In this document: piece after piece, positions 1 to 6,851 of the stretch | Position numbering within the stretch: the stretch's first letter is position 1 | Layout: each line of letters begins with the position of its first letter | NCBI GenBank assembly: GCA_902494595.1 | Contig: CABUTY010000044.1 | Coordinates: 1-8,121 of the forward strand | Length of the DNA stretch: 8,121 nt | DNA from: an uncultured Porphyromonadaceae bacterium | GTDB lineage: Bacteria > Bacteroidota > Bacteroidia > Bacteroidales > Muribaculaceae | Direction: 5' to 3' | Program-made: the position numbers and the translations under genes | The notes under the pieces: generated by a model | What the model was told of the DNA's origin: nothing | What the model saw: the letters and a program-made list of their open reading frames with translations, nothing else | Databases searched by the model: none

Positions 1-345
1 GCTCTGATCGTCAAGGACAAGATGATTATATCCGACGGCTACAACGGCACACCCTCGGGATTTCCAAACGTATGCGAGACGGAGGAAGGCACCACATTCC
101 CTTACGTGCTCCACGCCGAGGCCAACGCCATAACAAAAGTGGCACGAAGCAACAATTCCAGCGAGGGGAGTACGTTATACATTACGGCCAGTCCCTGCAT
201 GGAATGCTCCAAGCTGATCATCCAGGCCGGCATCCGGCGCGTGGTCTTTTCCGACCTTTACCGTATCACCGATGGTCTTGACCTCCTTAAACGTGCCGGT
301 ATCGAGATTGTTCACCTTCCCCTCGTTCCGGAGGAGAGCAGGTAA
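1..345 (+). CDS. dCMP/cytidine deaminase family protein, 5' end missing
   Basis: This is the 3' part of a zinc-dependent deaminase that is open from base 1, so its start lies upstream of the window; the first ATG in frame at 22 is internal. The visible 114 codons carry the family signatures. HAE at 112-120 supplies the zinc-binding His and the catalytic Glu. PCMEC at 193-207 supplies the two zinc-binding Cys. An upstream SDGYNGTPSGF segment is typical of deoxycytidylate deaminases (ComEB type). Known role of the family: cytosolic dCMP + H2O gives dUMP + NH3, feeding thymidylate synthesis. Only about 40 N-terminal residues should be missing. The gene ends in TAA just 7 nt before the ATG of the S41 protease, which suggests co-transcription. 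A related cytosine-nucleoside or other CDA-fold deaminase cannot be excluded without the N-terminus. Confidence 0.88.
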   Translation, partial: ALIVKDKMIISDGYNGTPSGFPNVCETEEGTTFPYVLHAEANAITKVARSNNSSEGSTLYITASPCMECSKLIIQAGIRRVVFSDLYRITDGLDLLKRAGIEIVHLPLVPEESR

Positions 346-352
346 TTGATTG

Positions 353-769
353 ATGAAAAAAAGAAATCCAAGTTATGTATTGCTCCCCCTGTTCATGTCG
401 CTGGGCATAATAGGGGGTATCTTCATAGGCAGATATTCGAGCACAAGCCATCTCAGCCCCGAAGAGGAGAAGCTGCGGGCTGTGCTGGGCCTTATCCAGC
501 AGCAGTATGTGGATGAGATTGATGTCGACAGCCTTATCGAGAAATCGATTCCCGACCTGTTGGCATCGCTCGACCCGCATTCGGCATATATCGACAAAGA
601 GGGACTCTCCCTGGCCAACGATGACCTCGAAGGCTCTTTCGGCGGCATCGGCGTATCGTTCCAGGTGCTCAACGACACCGTCGACGTTATAGAGGTGGTG
701 GCCGGAGGTCCTTCTGAGCAGATAGGCCTTCTTCCCGGCGACCAGATTCTCGAGGCCGACGTCAAGTAG
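353..769 (+). CDS. N-terminal fragment of the S41 protease: anchor plus half a PDZ domain
   Basis: If the TAG is a true stop, this 138-residue product is what ribosomes would make. It has the basic N-terminus MKKR, one hydrophobic segment (about residues 8-28), the helical N-terminal region, and the first half of the PDZ domain including its FGGIGVSF carboxylate-binding-loop region and the GLLPGDQIL strand. It ends right after the EADVK loop and lacks the last PDZ helix and strand and all catalytic residues, so it could not be a protease. A GGAGGAG stretch sits at 330-336, 16 nt before the ATG, rather far for a Shine-Dalgarno element. Confidence 0.6.
   Translation: MKKRNPSYVLLPLFMSLGIIGGIFIGRYSSTSHLSPEEEKLRAVLGLIQQQYVDEIDVDSLIEKSIPDLLASLDPHSAYIDKEGLSLANDDLEGSFGGIGVSFQVLNDTVDVIEVVAGGPSEQIGLLPGDQILEADVK
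767..769 (+). other. In-frame amber (TAG) codon inside the PDZ domain
   Basis: The sequence GTC AAG TAG CTC TCC GTG places TAG at codon 139 of the S41 protease in an otherwise open frame. A single C-to-T change from CAG (Gln) or A-to-T from AAG (Lys) would create it. Every other complete gene in the window ends in TAA or TGA, so TAG is not the usual terminator here. I see no stem-loop, selenocysteine-type or pyrrolysine-type context, and the following C is only a mildly leaky context. Confidence 0.85.
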
Positions 770-775
770 CTCTCC

Positions 776-1987
776 GTGGCGAAGATAAGCACCGAGGAGG
801 TTTTCGGAACGCTTCGCGGGAAGGAGGGTTCCAAGGTGAAGGTGACGGTAAAGCGGCGCAATGCCCGCAAGCCGCTCTTCTTCGACATTACCCGCGGACA
901 GATTCCTCAGAACAGCGTGGACGCCACATATATGATGGCGAACGACATAGGTTATGTGCGCGTGAGCAAGTTCGCCCGCACCACGTATGCCGAGTTCTTC
1001 ACCGCCCTGAGCAATCTGCGCCGGGAGGGAGCACGTAAGTTTATCGTTGACCTTCGCGGCAACAGCGGCGGATTCATGGACCAGGCGATATATATGGCCA
1101 ATGAGTTCCTGCCTGAAGGGCGCATGATAGTATATACCAAGGGACGCACGGCAGAGAACGAGATGGGCGCGACCAGCGACGGCACCGGCCAATTTCAGGA
1201 TGTGCCTGTCACGGTGCTTGTCAACGAATTTTCGGCCTCTGCGTCGGAAATCTTCGCCGGAGCAATCCAGGACAATGACCGCGGTCTGGTGATAGGGCGC
1301 CGGAGCTTCGGGAAAGGTCTCGTGCAGAACCAGATCGCGCTGCCCGACAGCTCGGCTATTCGCCTTACCGTGGCCCGCTATTACACTCCTTCCGGTCGTT
1401 GCATTCAGAAGGAATACAAACGCGGGAAGGATGGACATTACGACCTCGACATCGCCGACAGATACTCGCATGGTGAGTTCTACTCGCGCGACAGCATAAA
1501 ACTCGACAAGTCGAAGATTTTCCATACGGTCAATGGCCGTGAGGTTTACGGCGGCGGCGGCATCATGCCAGATGTCTTCGTGCCCGAGGATACCACCGGC
1601 ATATCTTCCTACTTTATCGAGGTATCCAACCGTGGACTCATCAACAGTTTCGCCCAGCAGATGGCCGACACTTACCGCCCCATGCTCGGCAAGCAGAAGA
1701 CCCTGAAGCAGGTGGAGAAGACAATACCCCGCGACAACGCGCTCCTCAATGCCTTCGTGAACTATTCCGCCGGCAAAGGTGTGCCCGCCAGATGGTATTA
1801 TGTCAACCAATCGCGAGCTTTGTTGTTAAATCAATTGAAGGCACTGATAACGCGCAACCTTATCGGCTACGAAGGGATGATCCGTGTGCTCAATTCCCGC
1901 GACAATGCCGTGGATGCCGCTGTCAAGGCCCTTGATAACAATGAGTCGCCGGTGAATATCACTAAACCGACCAAAACAAAGAAATGA
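776..1987 (+). CDS. C-terminal fragment of the S41 protease: rest of PDZ plus catalytic core
   Basis: This stretch of up to 403 codons follows the TAG, with a GTG at 776 as the first possible initiation codon two codons after it. It holds the end of the PDZ domain (STEEVFGTLRG), the substrate-binding strand region (IGYVRVSKF, then DLRGNSGG), the complete Ser/Lys dyad and a roughly 180-residue C-terminal region of unknown role. Translated alone it would lack the membrane anchor or signal and half the PDZ, so it would stay in the cytosol and probably misfold. No ribosome binding site is evident before the GTG. The intact reading frame argues that it was under selection until very recently or still is. 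Confidence 0.55.
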   Translation: MAKISTEEVFGTLRGKEGSKVKVTVKRRNARKPLFFDITRGQIPQNSVDATYMMANDIGYVRVSKFARTTYAEFFTALSNLRREGARKFIVDLRGNSGGFMDQAIYMANEFLPEGRMIVYTKGRTAENEMGATSDGTGQFQDVPVTVLVNEFSASASEIFAGAIQDNDRGLVIGRRSFGKGLVQNQIALPDSSAIRLTVARYYTPSGRCIQKEYKRGKDGHYDLDIADRYSHGEFYSRDSIKLDKSKIFHTVNGREVYGGGGIMPDVFVPEDTTGISSYFIEVSNRGLINSFAQQMADTYRPMLGKQKTLKQVEKTIPRDNALLNAFVNYSAGKGVPARWYYVNQSRALLLNQLKALITRNLIGYEGMIRVLNSRDNAVDAAVKALDNNESPVNITKPTKTKK

Positions 1988-2568
1988 TGGAAAAGAATGA
2001 TATACGCAGGAAAATAAAGGCGTTGCGCACAATGATGCTCGACATCGAGAAGGCGCAGGCCGCCGAAGAAGTGTTCGCAAGGCTGGAGAATACCGCCGCA
2101 TTCATGCTCGCCGAAAAAATCCTGATGTATCATTCCTTGCCCGACGAACTCCCCACAAGGCGTTTCCTCGCCAAGTGGAAGGAACGCAAGCATTTCTATC
2201 TGCCGCGTGTCAACGGCGTGAATCTTGACATACTTCCTTATGACGAGAGCAAGCTCGAGTTGGGCTCTTTCCATATCGAGGAACCCAGCGGTAACCATAC
2301 TGTGGATGCCGCAGACATAGAGATGGTGGTGGTACCTGCAGTGGCTTACGATGCCAGAGGGAACCGCCTCGGTCGAGGCAAGGGTTTTTACGACAGATTC
2401 CTTGCATCCACCCCCGCCGTAAAGGTCGGTGTGGGCTACGACTTCCAGCTCCTTGACGAGATTCCTGCCGAACCACACGACGTCCCCATGGACATCGTAA
2501 TTACCCAGAAGTCGACTATCATTCTGAAGACGCCTGAAATCCATAAGAAAAAACATCGGAACTCATGA
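1984..2568 (+). CDS. 5-formyltetrahydrofolate cyclo-ligase
   Basis: This is a 194-residue protein of the MTHFS/YgfA family, of usual length. It catalyses the ATP-dependent conversion of 5-formyl-THF to 5,10-methenyl-THF in the cytosol and so salvages a folate form that inhibits one-carbon enzymes. Evidence: the N-terminal basic helix with RRKIKALR (residues 8-15); YHSLPDELPT (49-58), matching the conserved Y...gE.dT segment; the hallmark RLGRGKGFYDRFL near the C-terminus (128-140), which forms the nucleotide/folate site; and the closing HDVPMDIVIT segment (165-174). Its ATG overlaps the TGA of the S41 gene (ATGA), so it is probably translationally coupled; an ATG at 1987 is an equivalent start. 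Because termination still occurs at the same place after the TAG, the amber codon could reduce expression of this gene through polarity. The C-terminal tail IHKKKHRNS is basic. Confidence 0.94.
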   Translation: MMEKNDIRRKIKALRTMMLDIEKAQAAEEVFARLENTAAFMLAEKILMYHSLPDELPTRRFLAKWKERKHFYLPRVNGVNLDILPYDESKLELGSFHIEEPSGNHTVDAADIEMVVVPAVAYDARGNRLGRGKGFYDRFLASTPAVKVGVGYDFQLLDEIPAEPHDVPMDIVITQKSTIILKTPEIHKKKHRNS

Positions 2569-2589
2569 TTCAGGTCTGATAAAATTTTA

Positions 2590-2621
2590 TTTGGCATTCT
2601 GATGCAAACTAAGTAAATTTG
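2590..2621 (+). promoter_or_regulatory. Bacteroidota-type promoter upstream of the M16 protease
   Basis: TTTG at 2590-2593 and TAAATTTG at 2614-2621 match the -33 and -7 elements of the Bacteroidota primary sigma factor, separated by 20 nt. Transcription would start near 2624-2628, giving a leader of about 135 nt before the ATG at 2764. The -33 element is the 5' foot of the palindrome at 2590-2636 and the -7 TTTG opens its right arm. No better match was found between here and the gene. Confidence 0.6.
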
Positions 2622-2644
2622 CATGGGGATGCCAAAATTTTTTT
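2590..2644 (+). terminator. Interrupted palindrome plus T-run after the cyclo-ligase gene
   Basis: Arms at 2590-2608 (TTTGGCATTCTGATGCAAA) and 2618-2636 (TTTGCATGGGGATGCCAAA) face each other across a 9-nt loop. Of 19 positions, 16 are Watson-Crick pairs, two are G-T wobbles and one is G-G. A run of seven T (2638-2644) follows one base later. It begins 22 nt after the cyclo-ligase stop, as expected for an intrinsic terminator of the first operon. The stem is long but AT-rich, so efficiency is uncertain. The same DNA also carries promoter elements, so an operator role is an alternative. Confidence 0.6.
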
Positions 2645-2660
2645 GTATCGGCATGAAACT

Positions 2661-2708
2661 TTCCGGCAGTCCCTGCGACTAATATACGGGAGGGCTCCCC
2701 AAACCGGA
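2661..2708 (+). promoter_or_regulatory. Possible structured leader of the M16 gene
   Basis: Within the predicted leader, TCCGG (2662-2666) can pair with CCGGA (2704-2708). Between them lie two small hairpins: CAG/CTG with a 3-nt loop (2667-2675) and GGGA/TCCC with a 4-nt loop (2688-2699). Two tiny open frames follow, at 2718-2735 (5 codons after an AGAGG-containing stretch) and 2738-2758 (6 codons). It matches no riboswitch or leader class that I recognise, and stems this short occur by chance. Confidence 0.25.
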
Positions 2709-2763
2709 GAAGAGGATATGAAGAAGGGGACCTGAAAATGAGAATAAACCTAAATTAAAACAT

Positions 2764-5583
2764 ATGATAAAACAACTGCTTGCAATGACCGTAATCTCAG
2801 TGATGGGACTCAGTGCGCAGGCTCAGACACAGGGGGATGCCATGCCGAATCCGGCAATCCCGCTGAGCTCTGAAGTGCGTCATGGAGTGCTCCCTAACGG
2901 ACTGAACTATTACATCATGCACAATGAGGAACCCAAAAACCGCGTGAACTTCTATATCGCGCAGAAAGTAGGCTCCACTCTCGAGAATCAGGATCAGTTA
3001 GGCCTCGCCCATTTTCTTGAGCATATGGCCTTCAACGGCACCAAGCATTATCCCGGCAAGAACATGCTCAACTACCTGCAGTCGAAGGGTATACGCTTTG
3101 GCGCCGACATCAACGCCTACACCGGCTTTGACGAGACCGTCTACAACATCAATAACGTTCCGGCAAATGACCAGGCTCTGATGGACAGCGTTCTCCTCGT
3201 GCTCAGCGACTGGAGCGGCTCCATTCTCCTTGAAGAGGATGAAATAAACTCGGAACGCGGCGTGATAGAGGAGGAATGGCGCAGCCGTAGCGGTGCTCAG
3301 TCACGAATGTTCGACGCTATTCTCCCTATAATCTACAAGGAATACCAGTATCAGCAGATGCCTATCGGTAAAATGGAGATAGTACGTAACTTCCCGCCGA
3401 AGGCTATTCGCGACTATTATCACAAGTGGTATCGTCCTGACCAGCAGGGTATCGTGATTGTCGGCGACATGGATGTGGATGCCATGGAGGCTAAAGTCAA
3501 GGACCTTTTCGCCAAAATACCCATGCCCGAGAATGCCGCTCCGCGTGAGTATCCTGTTGTCAGCGACAACGATAAGCCCATCTTCGCTCAGTTCGCCGAC
3601 AAGGAGATGCCTTACGCCATGATTACCGTCGCATTCAAGTCTGACCAGATTCCCACAGACATGAGAAATACAGTCATGGCTTACATGCAGGAAAATGTGC
3701 TCCAGGCTCTCATCGAGACGATGATCAACAACCGTCTTAAGGAGTTTTCAAAAAAGCCCGAATGCGATTATGCTTTTGCCAGCGTGTCGTTCGGCAACTA
3801 CTTCATCTCCAAGACCAAGGCTGCCTTCGATGTGACCATCATAGCCAAGAACGAGATAAAGGCCGCTTATGAGGATGCTCTGGCCATCGTGGCACAGGCC
3901 TGCAAGGCCGGTTTCATGCAGTCGGAACTCGTAAGAGCCCGCGATGAAATCCTCGCCAACTACGAGAAGGCATACAATGAGCGCAAGTCGACCAAAAACG
4001 ACGACATTGCTCGTAAGATTATCCGCACCTTCATCGACAACGTGCCTTATCCCGGCGCAGAGAAGGAGTTCGAAATCATGAAGCAGACGCTCATGATGAT
4101 ACCGGTACAGGCCGTAAACCAGCCTGCCGCCAAATTGCTTACTCCCAATAATCAGGTGATTGTGGTTGCACGTCCCGAGAAAGAGGGTATGCAGATAATT
4201 GCCGAGGATGTTGTGGTAGGCGACATCCAGAGGATTCTCAATGCCGAGTACCAGGCTTATGTGGATGAGGAACTTCCTGCAAGCCTCATTGCCAAGGCTC
4301 CCGCTGCAGGCAAGATTGTCAAGGAAACCAAGGGCAAGTTCGAGACCACCGAGTTCACACTCAGCAATGGCGTGAAAGTGGTGGTGAAACCCACCGATTT
4401 CCAGAACGACGAAATTCTCATGACGGCTTTCCGCCGTGAGGGCAAAGAGGCTTATACTCAGGCTGACGCCGCTAATGTCAACGTCATTTCCGATGCCGTG
4501 GCCGACAGCCGTCTCGGTCAGTACAAACGCTCGACAATCGACAAGTACCTCGCCGGCAAGAAAATAAAGCTCAACTATAATATCGACGACTACACCACTA
4601 CTCTCAAGGGTGAATCTACGGTCAAGGATTTCCGCGACATGATGGAGATGACTTACCTCACATTCACCGATCTTCAGGCCGACGAGGAGGCTTTCCAGGC
4701 CGACAGGGAGCAGTCGATTTCTATCCTCTCCACGCAGGAGAAGAACCCGGCTTTCATCTTCCAGCAGCGCCTCAGCCAGGCTCGCGCTTGCAATAATCCT
4801 CTCTTCTTCAACGTGCCGACATCCAAGATGTATCAGGATGCCGACTATGCAAAGATGCTCCAGATGGCCAAGAAGAGCATGGCGAATGCTGCCGACTTCA
4901 CTTTCGTATTCGTGGGAAATGTAAATATCGACTCTCTCAAGCCGATGCTTGAGAAATATGTTGCATCCCTTCCTTACGCAAAGAAAACTTCTGATGTGAA
5001 GGTTGTCACTTCCAGGCCTTTCGCCACCGGTGTGGTCAACGATCATTTCGACATAAAGATGGAGAATCCCTCGAGCCAGGTGTTCGTGATCAGCAATGGC
5101 CAGAACATCCCCTTCAATATCTCCAACTATGTGAACGCCAACGCGCTGGGAGATGTGATGTCTATCGTCTACACCGCAAGTCTGCGCGAAGAGGAGGGCG
5201 GTACATACAGCCCTTACGCCTTCAGCAGCCTCAGCCCCTGGTCGGGTCGCTGGCAGATGGGATTCTGGTTCCAGACCAACAGTGATATACAGAACAAGCT
5301 AATTACACGTGCCAAGAAGGAACTCAACGACGTAATCGCCAACGGCGCTAAGGCCGAGGACTTCAGCAAAGTCAGGGAAGCCATGAAGAAACAGTTTGAA
5401 ATCAAGGAGCGTTCCAACAAGTTCTGGAATGAGAATCTTGTGAACTACTGTGCCGGCTACGATGTGATCACCGGACGTGGCGAGGCTATCGATGCCATGA
5501 CCCTCGACGGTTTCAATGCTTTCATCAAGAAGATGGATGTCAACAAGAATGTGCTCGACTTCGTGATGACCGGCGTGAAATAA
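2764..5583 (+). CDS. Exported M16 (pitrilysin-type) zinc metallopeptidase
   Basis: This 939-residue protein starts with a signal peptide (residues 1-20, basic start, hydrophobic core, AQA before the likely cut at 20/21) with no lipobox, so it should be periplasmic. It has the two-half architecture of full-length M16 enzymes. The N-terminal half carries the inverted zinc motif HFLEH (His83 and His87 as ligands, Glu86 as base). Glu164 in NSERG lies 81 residues after His83, where pitrilysin and insulysin place the third ligand, and Glu157 is the second-shell acid. The C-terminal half begins near residue 530 (NGVKVVVKPTDF), lacks a zinc motif and carries LREEEGGTY (Arg808, Tyr815), the Arg/Tyr pair that binds substrate in the clam-shell chamber. 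The family degrades peptides and small proteins. It is monocistronic: a promoter lies upstream and a strong hairpin follows. The physiological substrate is unknown. Confidence 0.93.
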   Translation: MIKQLLAMTVISVMGLSAQAQTQGDAMPNPAIPLSSEVRHGVLPNGLNYYIMHNEEPKNRVNFYIAQKVGSTLENQDQLGLAHFLEHMAFNGTKHYPGKNMLNYLQSKGIRFGADINAYTGFDETVYNINNVPANDQALMDSVLLVLSDWSGSILLEEDEINSERGVIEEEWRSRSGAQSRMFDAILPIIYKEYQYQQMPIGKMEIVRNFPPKAIRDYYHKWYRPDQQGIVIVGDMDVDAMEAKVKDLFAKIPMPENAAPREYPVVSDNDKPIFAQFADKEMPYAMITVAFKSDQIPTDMRNTVMAYMQENVLQALIETMINNRLKEFSKKPECDYAFASVSFGNYFISKTKAAFDVTIIAKNEIKAAYEDALAIVAQACKAGFMQSELVRARDEILANYEKAYNERKSTKNDDIARKIIRTFIDNVPYPGAEKEFEIMKQTLMMIPVQAVNQPAAKLLTPNNQVIVVARPEKEGMQIIAEDVVVGDIQRILNAEYQAYVDEELPASLIAKAPAAGKIVKETKGKFETTEFTLSNGVKVVVKPTDFQNDEILMTAFRREGKEAYTQADAANVNVISDAVADSRLGQYKRSTIDKYLAGKKIKLNYNIDDYTTTLKGESTVKDFRDMMEMTYLTFTDLQADEEAFQADREQSISILSTQEKNPAFIFQQRLSQARACNNPLFFNVPTSKMYQDADYAKMLQMAKKSMANAADFTFVFVGNVNIDSLKPMLEKYVASLPYAKKTSDVKVVTSRPFATGVVNDHFDIKMENPSSQVFVISNGQNIPFNISNYVNANALGDVMSIVYTASLREEEGGTYSPYAFSSLSPWSGRWQMGFWFQTNSDIQNKLITRAKKELNDVIANGAKAEDFSKVREAMKKQFEIKERSNKFWNENLVNYCAGYDVITGRGEAIDAMTLDGFNAFIKKMDVNKNVLDFVMTGVK

Positions 5584-5608
5584 TCCACTCCAGCATTCGC
5601 AAATCATA

Positions 5609-5644
5609 AAAGCGGCTCCCCATTCATGATCGGGGAGCCGCTTT
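5609..5644. terminator. Strong bidirectional terminator between convergent genes
   Basis: A perfect 13-bp stem, AAAGCGGCTCCCC (5609-5621) against GGGGAGCCGCTTT (5632-5644), encloses a 10-nt loop. It lies 25 nt after the M16 stop and 26 nt beyond the end of the oppositely oriented Spy/CpxP-like gene. A-rich and T-rich edges on both sides let it work in both directions, although the T tracts are short (3-4). Confidence 0.88.
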
Positions 5645-5670
5645 CAATGTATCACTGACGTGGCGTAATC

Positions 5671-6180
5671 TTATCTGCTCATCACAGGTCCGTCGTCCAT
5701 CGGTATGGTTTGTCTCTTCATCGGTCGGTCCTGACGCTCTCGCTGGGCCTTGGCGTTTATCTTGGACTTACCGGGTCCCGGATTCGTCAGATAACTCTGC
5801 TCCAGAAATTCTATATACTGGTCGGCCGTAAGTATGGAACGTATCTCCTGAAGATGCTGCCGCTTAATCTCCATAGCCTGTTTGCGGGTAGCCTGACGTA
5901 ATGAGTCGGTGCATTCCCTGCGGTCTTTGCGAGAGTCGTTGTACAGCGTCTGCTTCTCGGCGCGGTATTTCTCATTGCTTTGCTGCAGCCTCGCTTTCTG
6001 GTCAGCATTGAGTCCGAGACCATCGAAGATGCATCTTCCCTGACAGCAACCGGTGCTGTCGCTGCGCATCTCTATACGATACCCCCGCTTGTCCTGCTTG
6101 CCATTGTTCTTGCGTGCCATGCATGGTGCCGTGGTCATTATCATCGCCAGCATGGCCATGCCTATCATCTTTGCTTTCAT
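5671..6180 (-). CDS. Exported Spy/CpxP-like protein with paired LTxxQ-type motifs
   Basis: This 169-residue protein has a signal peptide (residues 1-22: basic MKAK, then a Met/Ala-rich hydrophobic core; likely cut after CMA). The mature part is highly charged and mostly predicted helix. LGLNADQKARLQ (55-66) and ILTADQYIEFL (116-126) look like the two LTxxQ repeats that define the Spy/CpxP fold, joined by a long Arg/Lys/Gln-rich helix. Known members are periplasmic chaperones or stress-sensor modulators; that role is inferred here. It carries a cysteine cluster CCQGRC (45-50) and a further Cys90, which could form disulfides or bind metal, and a disordered Pro/Arg-rich tail after residue 130. 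Cys20 is not in a good lipobox (Pro at -1). It is convergent with the M16 gene and divergent from rlmH. The leader is A-rich; I found no TTTG/TAnnTTTG promoter for it. Confidence 0.72.
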   Translation of the reverse strand: MKAKMIGMAMLAMIMTTAPCMARKNNGKQDKRGYRIEMRSDSTGCCQGRCIFDGLGLNADQKARLQQSNEKYRAEKQTLYNDSRKDRRECTDSLRQATRKQAMEIKRQHLQEIRSILTADQYIEFLEQSYLTNPGPGKSKINAKAQRERQDRPMKRQTIPMDDGPVMSR

Positions 6181-6312
6181 GTGCTTCTTGTATTTATTCT
6201 GTGTTTATATTTTTTTTCTTATTTCGGTCATCAGTTATCCCTATGACATTTATTACCTCCGTCGGTTTATCCCATTGACAATTATTAACATCCATCGTCG
6301 TACTCACGTATC

Positions 6313-6344
6313 TTTGGCGGTATGAGGATAATTGGTTAAATTTG
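6313..6344 (+). promoter_or_regulatory. Bacteroidota-type promoter upstream of rlmH
   Basis: TTTG at 6313-6316 and TAAATTTG at 6337-6344 are 20 nt apart, the same spacing and the same -7 octamer as before the M16 gene. Transcription would begin near 6348-6351, giving a leader of about 25 nt to the ATG at 6376. The rest of the 195-nt divergent spacer (6181-6312) is AT-rich, with a T8 run at 6210-6217 that is the A-rich leader of the minus-strand gene. Nothing else is recognisable in it. Confidence 0.75.
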
Positions 6345-6375
6345 TGCCGCAAAAAAGAGTCGTGTAAGAGGTATT

Positions 6376-6849
6376 ATGGAAATATTATTGCTGGGTATAG
6401 GCCGTACGGCCATGAGATTTATCGAAGAGGGCATCAGGGAATATGAAGGCCGTCTTAACCGTTATATCCGTTTCCGGCATGAATGGCTCCGAGATATAAA
6501 GGGTGGAGGACAGCTCCCTGAAGACAAGCAAAAAGAACTCGAAGGGGATATGCTCCTCACGAAAATTCTCCCTTCCGACTCCGTTGTGCTTCTCGACGAA
6601 AAAGGCCGCGAGTTCACTTCCCGCGAGTTTGCCGAATGGTCTTCACGTCAGATGGCTTCCGGTCTGAAAAGACTTGTATTCATAATCGGTGGCCCTTATG
6701 GATTCTCGGAGGCCGTTTACAAGAGAGCCAATGCAAAGATATCCCTCAGCCGCATGACTTTCAACCATGAAATGGTGCGCCTTTTCTTTATCGAACAGTT
6801 ATACCGCGCGCAGACTATCCTTCGCGGCGAACCATATCATCACGACTGA
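6376..6849 (+). CDS. rlmH: 23S rRNA (pseudouridine-1915-N3)-methyltransferase RlmH
   Basis: This 157-residue SPOUT-class methyltransferase is of standard length (about 155-159). It methylates N3 of pseudouridine 1915 in helix 69 of 23S rRNA on assembled 70S ribosomes, using S-adenosylmethionine, as a cytosolic homodimer. Evidence: LLDEKGREFTSREFAEW (72-88); the knotted SAM-binding loop FIIGGPYGFSEAV (102-114); and the near-invariant C-terminal block from LSRMTFNHEMVRL through EQLYRAQTI to GEPYHHD (124-157), which includes the terminal Tyr-His needed for activity in the family. The start ATG follows a GAGGT stretch by 4 nt and lies about 25 nt after the predicted transcription start. The acyltransferase gene follows after 2 nt, so the two form an operon. 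Confidence 0.97.
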   Translation: MEILLLGIGRTAMRFIEEGIREYEGRLNRYIRFRHEWLRDIKGGGQLPEDKQKELEGDMLLTKILPSDSVVLLDEKGREFTSREFAEWSSRQMASGLKRLVFIIGGPYGFSEAVYKRANAKISLSRMTFNHEMVRLFFIEQLYRAQTILRGEPYHHD

Positions 6850-6851
6850 CC

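Larger units (their letters stand above)
353..1987 (+). pseudogene. S41 C-terminal processing peptidase, interrupted by an in-frame TAG
   Basis: Read through the TAG at 767-769, this frame gives a 544-residue Ctp/Prc-type serine protease, a normal length for Bacteroidota homologues. In order it has an N-terminal membrane anchor (residues about 8-28), a helical segment with the LDPHSAY motif (about 73-79), a PDZ domain (about 95-175), the S41 catalytic core and a C-terminal extension. The Ser/Lys dyad is intact: the second Ser of SASASE (codon 1238-1240, Ser296) and the Lys of FGKG (codon 1313-1315, Lys321), with the family's 25-residue spacing. Such proteases trim or degrade periplasmic proteins. 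Both halves keep one frame with no indel and the downstream 403 codons are undamaged, so the lesion is a single nonsense codon: a recent mutation, a population variant, a sequence error or, less likely, suppression. I chose ATG 353 over the in-frame TTG at 350. The stop overlaps the next gene (ATGA). Confidence 0.82.

Noticed and set aside
350..352. TTG at 350 as the start of the S41 protease
   Set aside because: ATG at 353 is directly next to it, leaves the basic MKKR n-region before the membrane segment, and is the commoner start codon.
767..769. Selenocysteine, pyrrolysine or alternative-code reading of the TAG
   Set aside because: UGA, not UAG, encodes selenocysteine; no pyrrolysine genes or recoding hairpin are visible; and TAA and TGA act as normal stops throughout. 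A point mutation or sequence error is simpler.
287..1810. A 507-codon open frame on the minus strand, antisense to the S41 protease
   Set aside because: Its codons are exactly aligned with the sense codons, so it stays open simply because the sense gene avoids TTA, CTA and TCA. The translation has no recognisable motif, while the sense strand has a full protease signature.
3748..5046. A 432-codon open frame on the minus strand, antisense to the M16 gene
   Set aside because: It has the same codon-aligned shadow effect; the plus-strand frame holds all M16 motifs and a signal peptide.
2693..5621. GGCTCCCC present both before (2693-2700) and after (5614-5621) the M16 gene, as possible flanking repeats of a mobile unit
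   Set aside because: Eight bases only; each copy is explained by its own local hairpin, and there is no target duplication or transposase.
6181..6312. A minus-strand promoter for the Spy/CpxP-like gene (TGTTAATAATTG or TTGTCA...TAATAA on that strand)
   Set aside because: None of the candidates keeps both TTTG and TAnnTTTG with 19-21 nt spacing, and there is no CAAA on the plus strand at the required distance.
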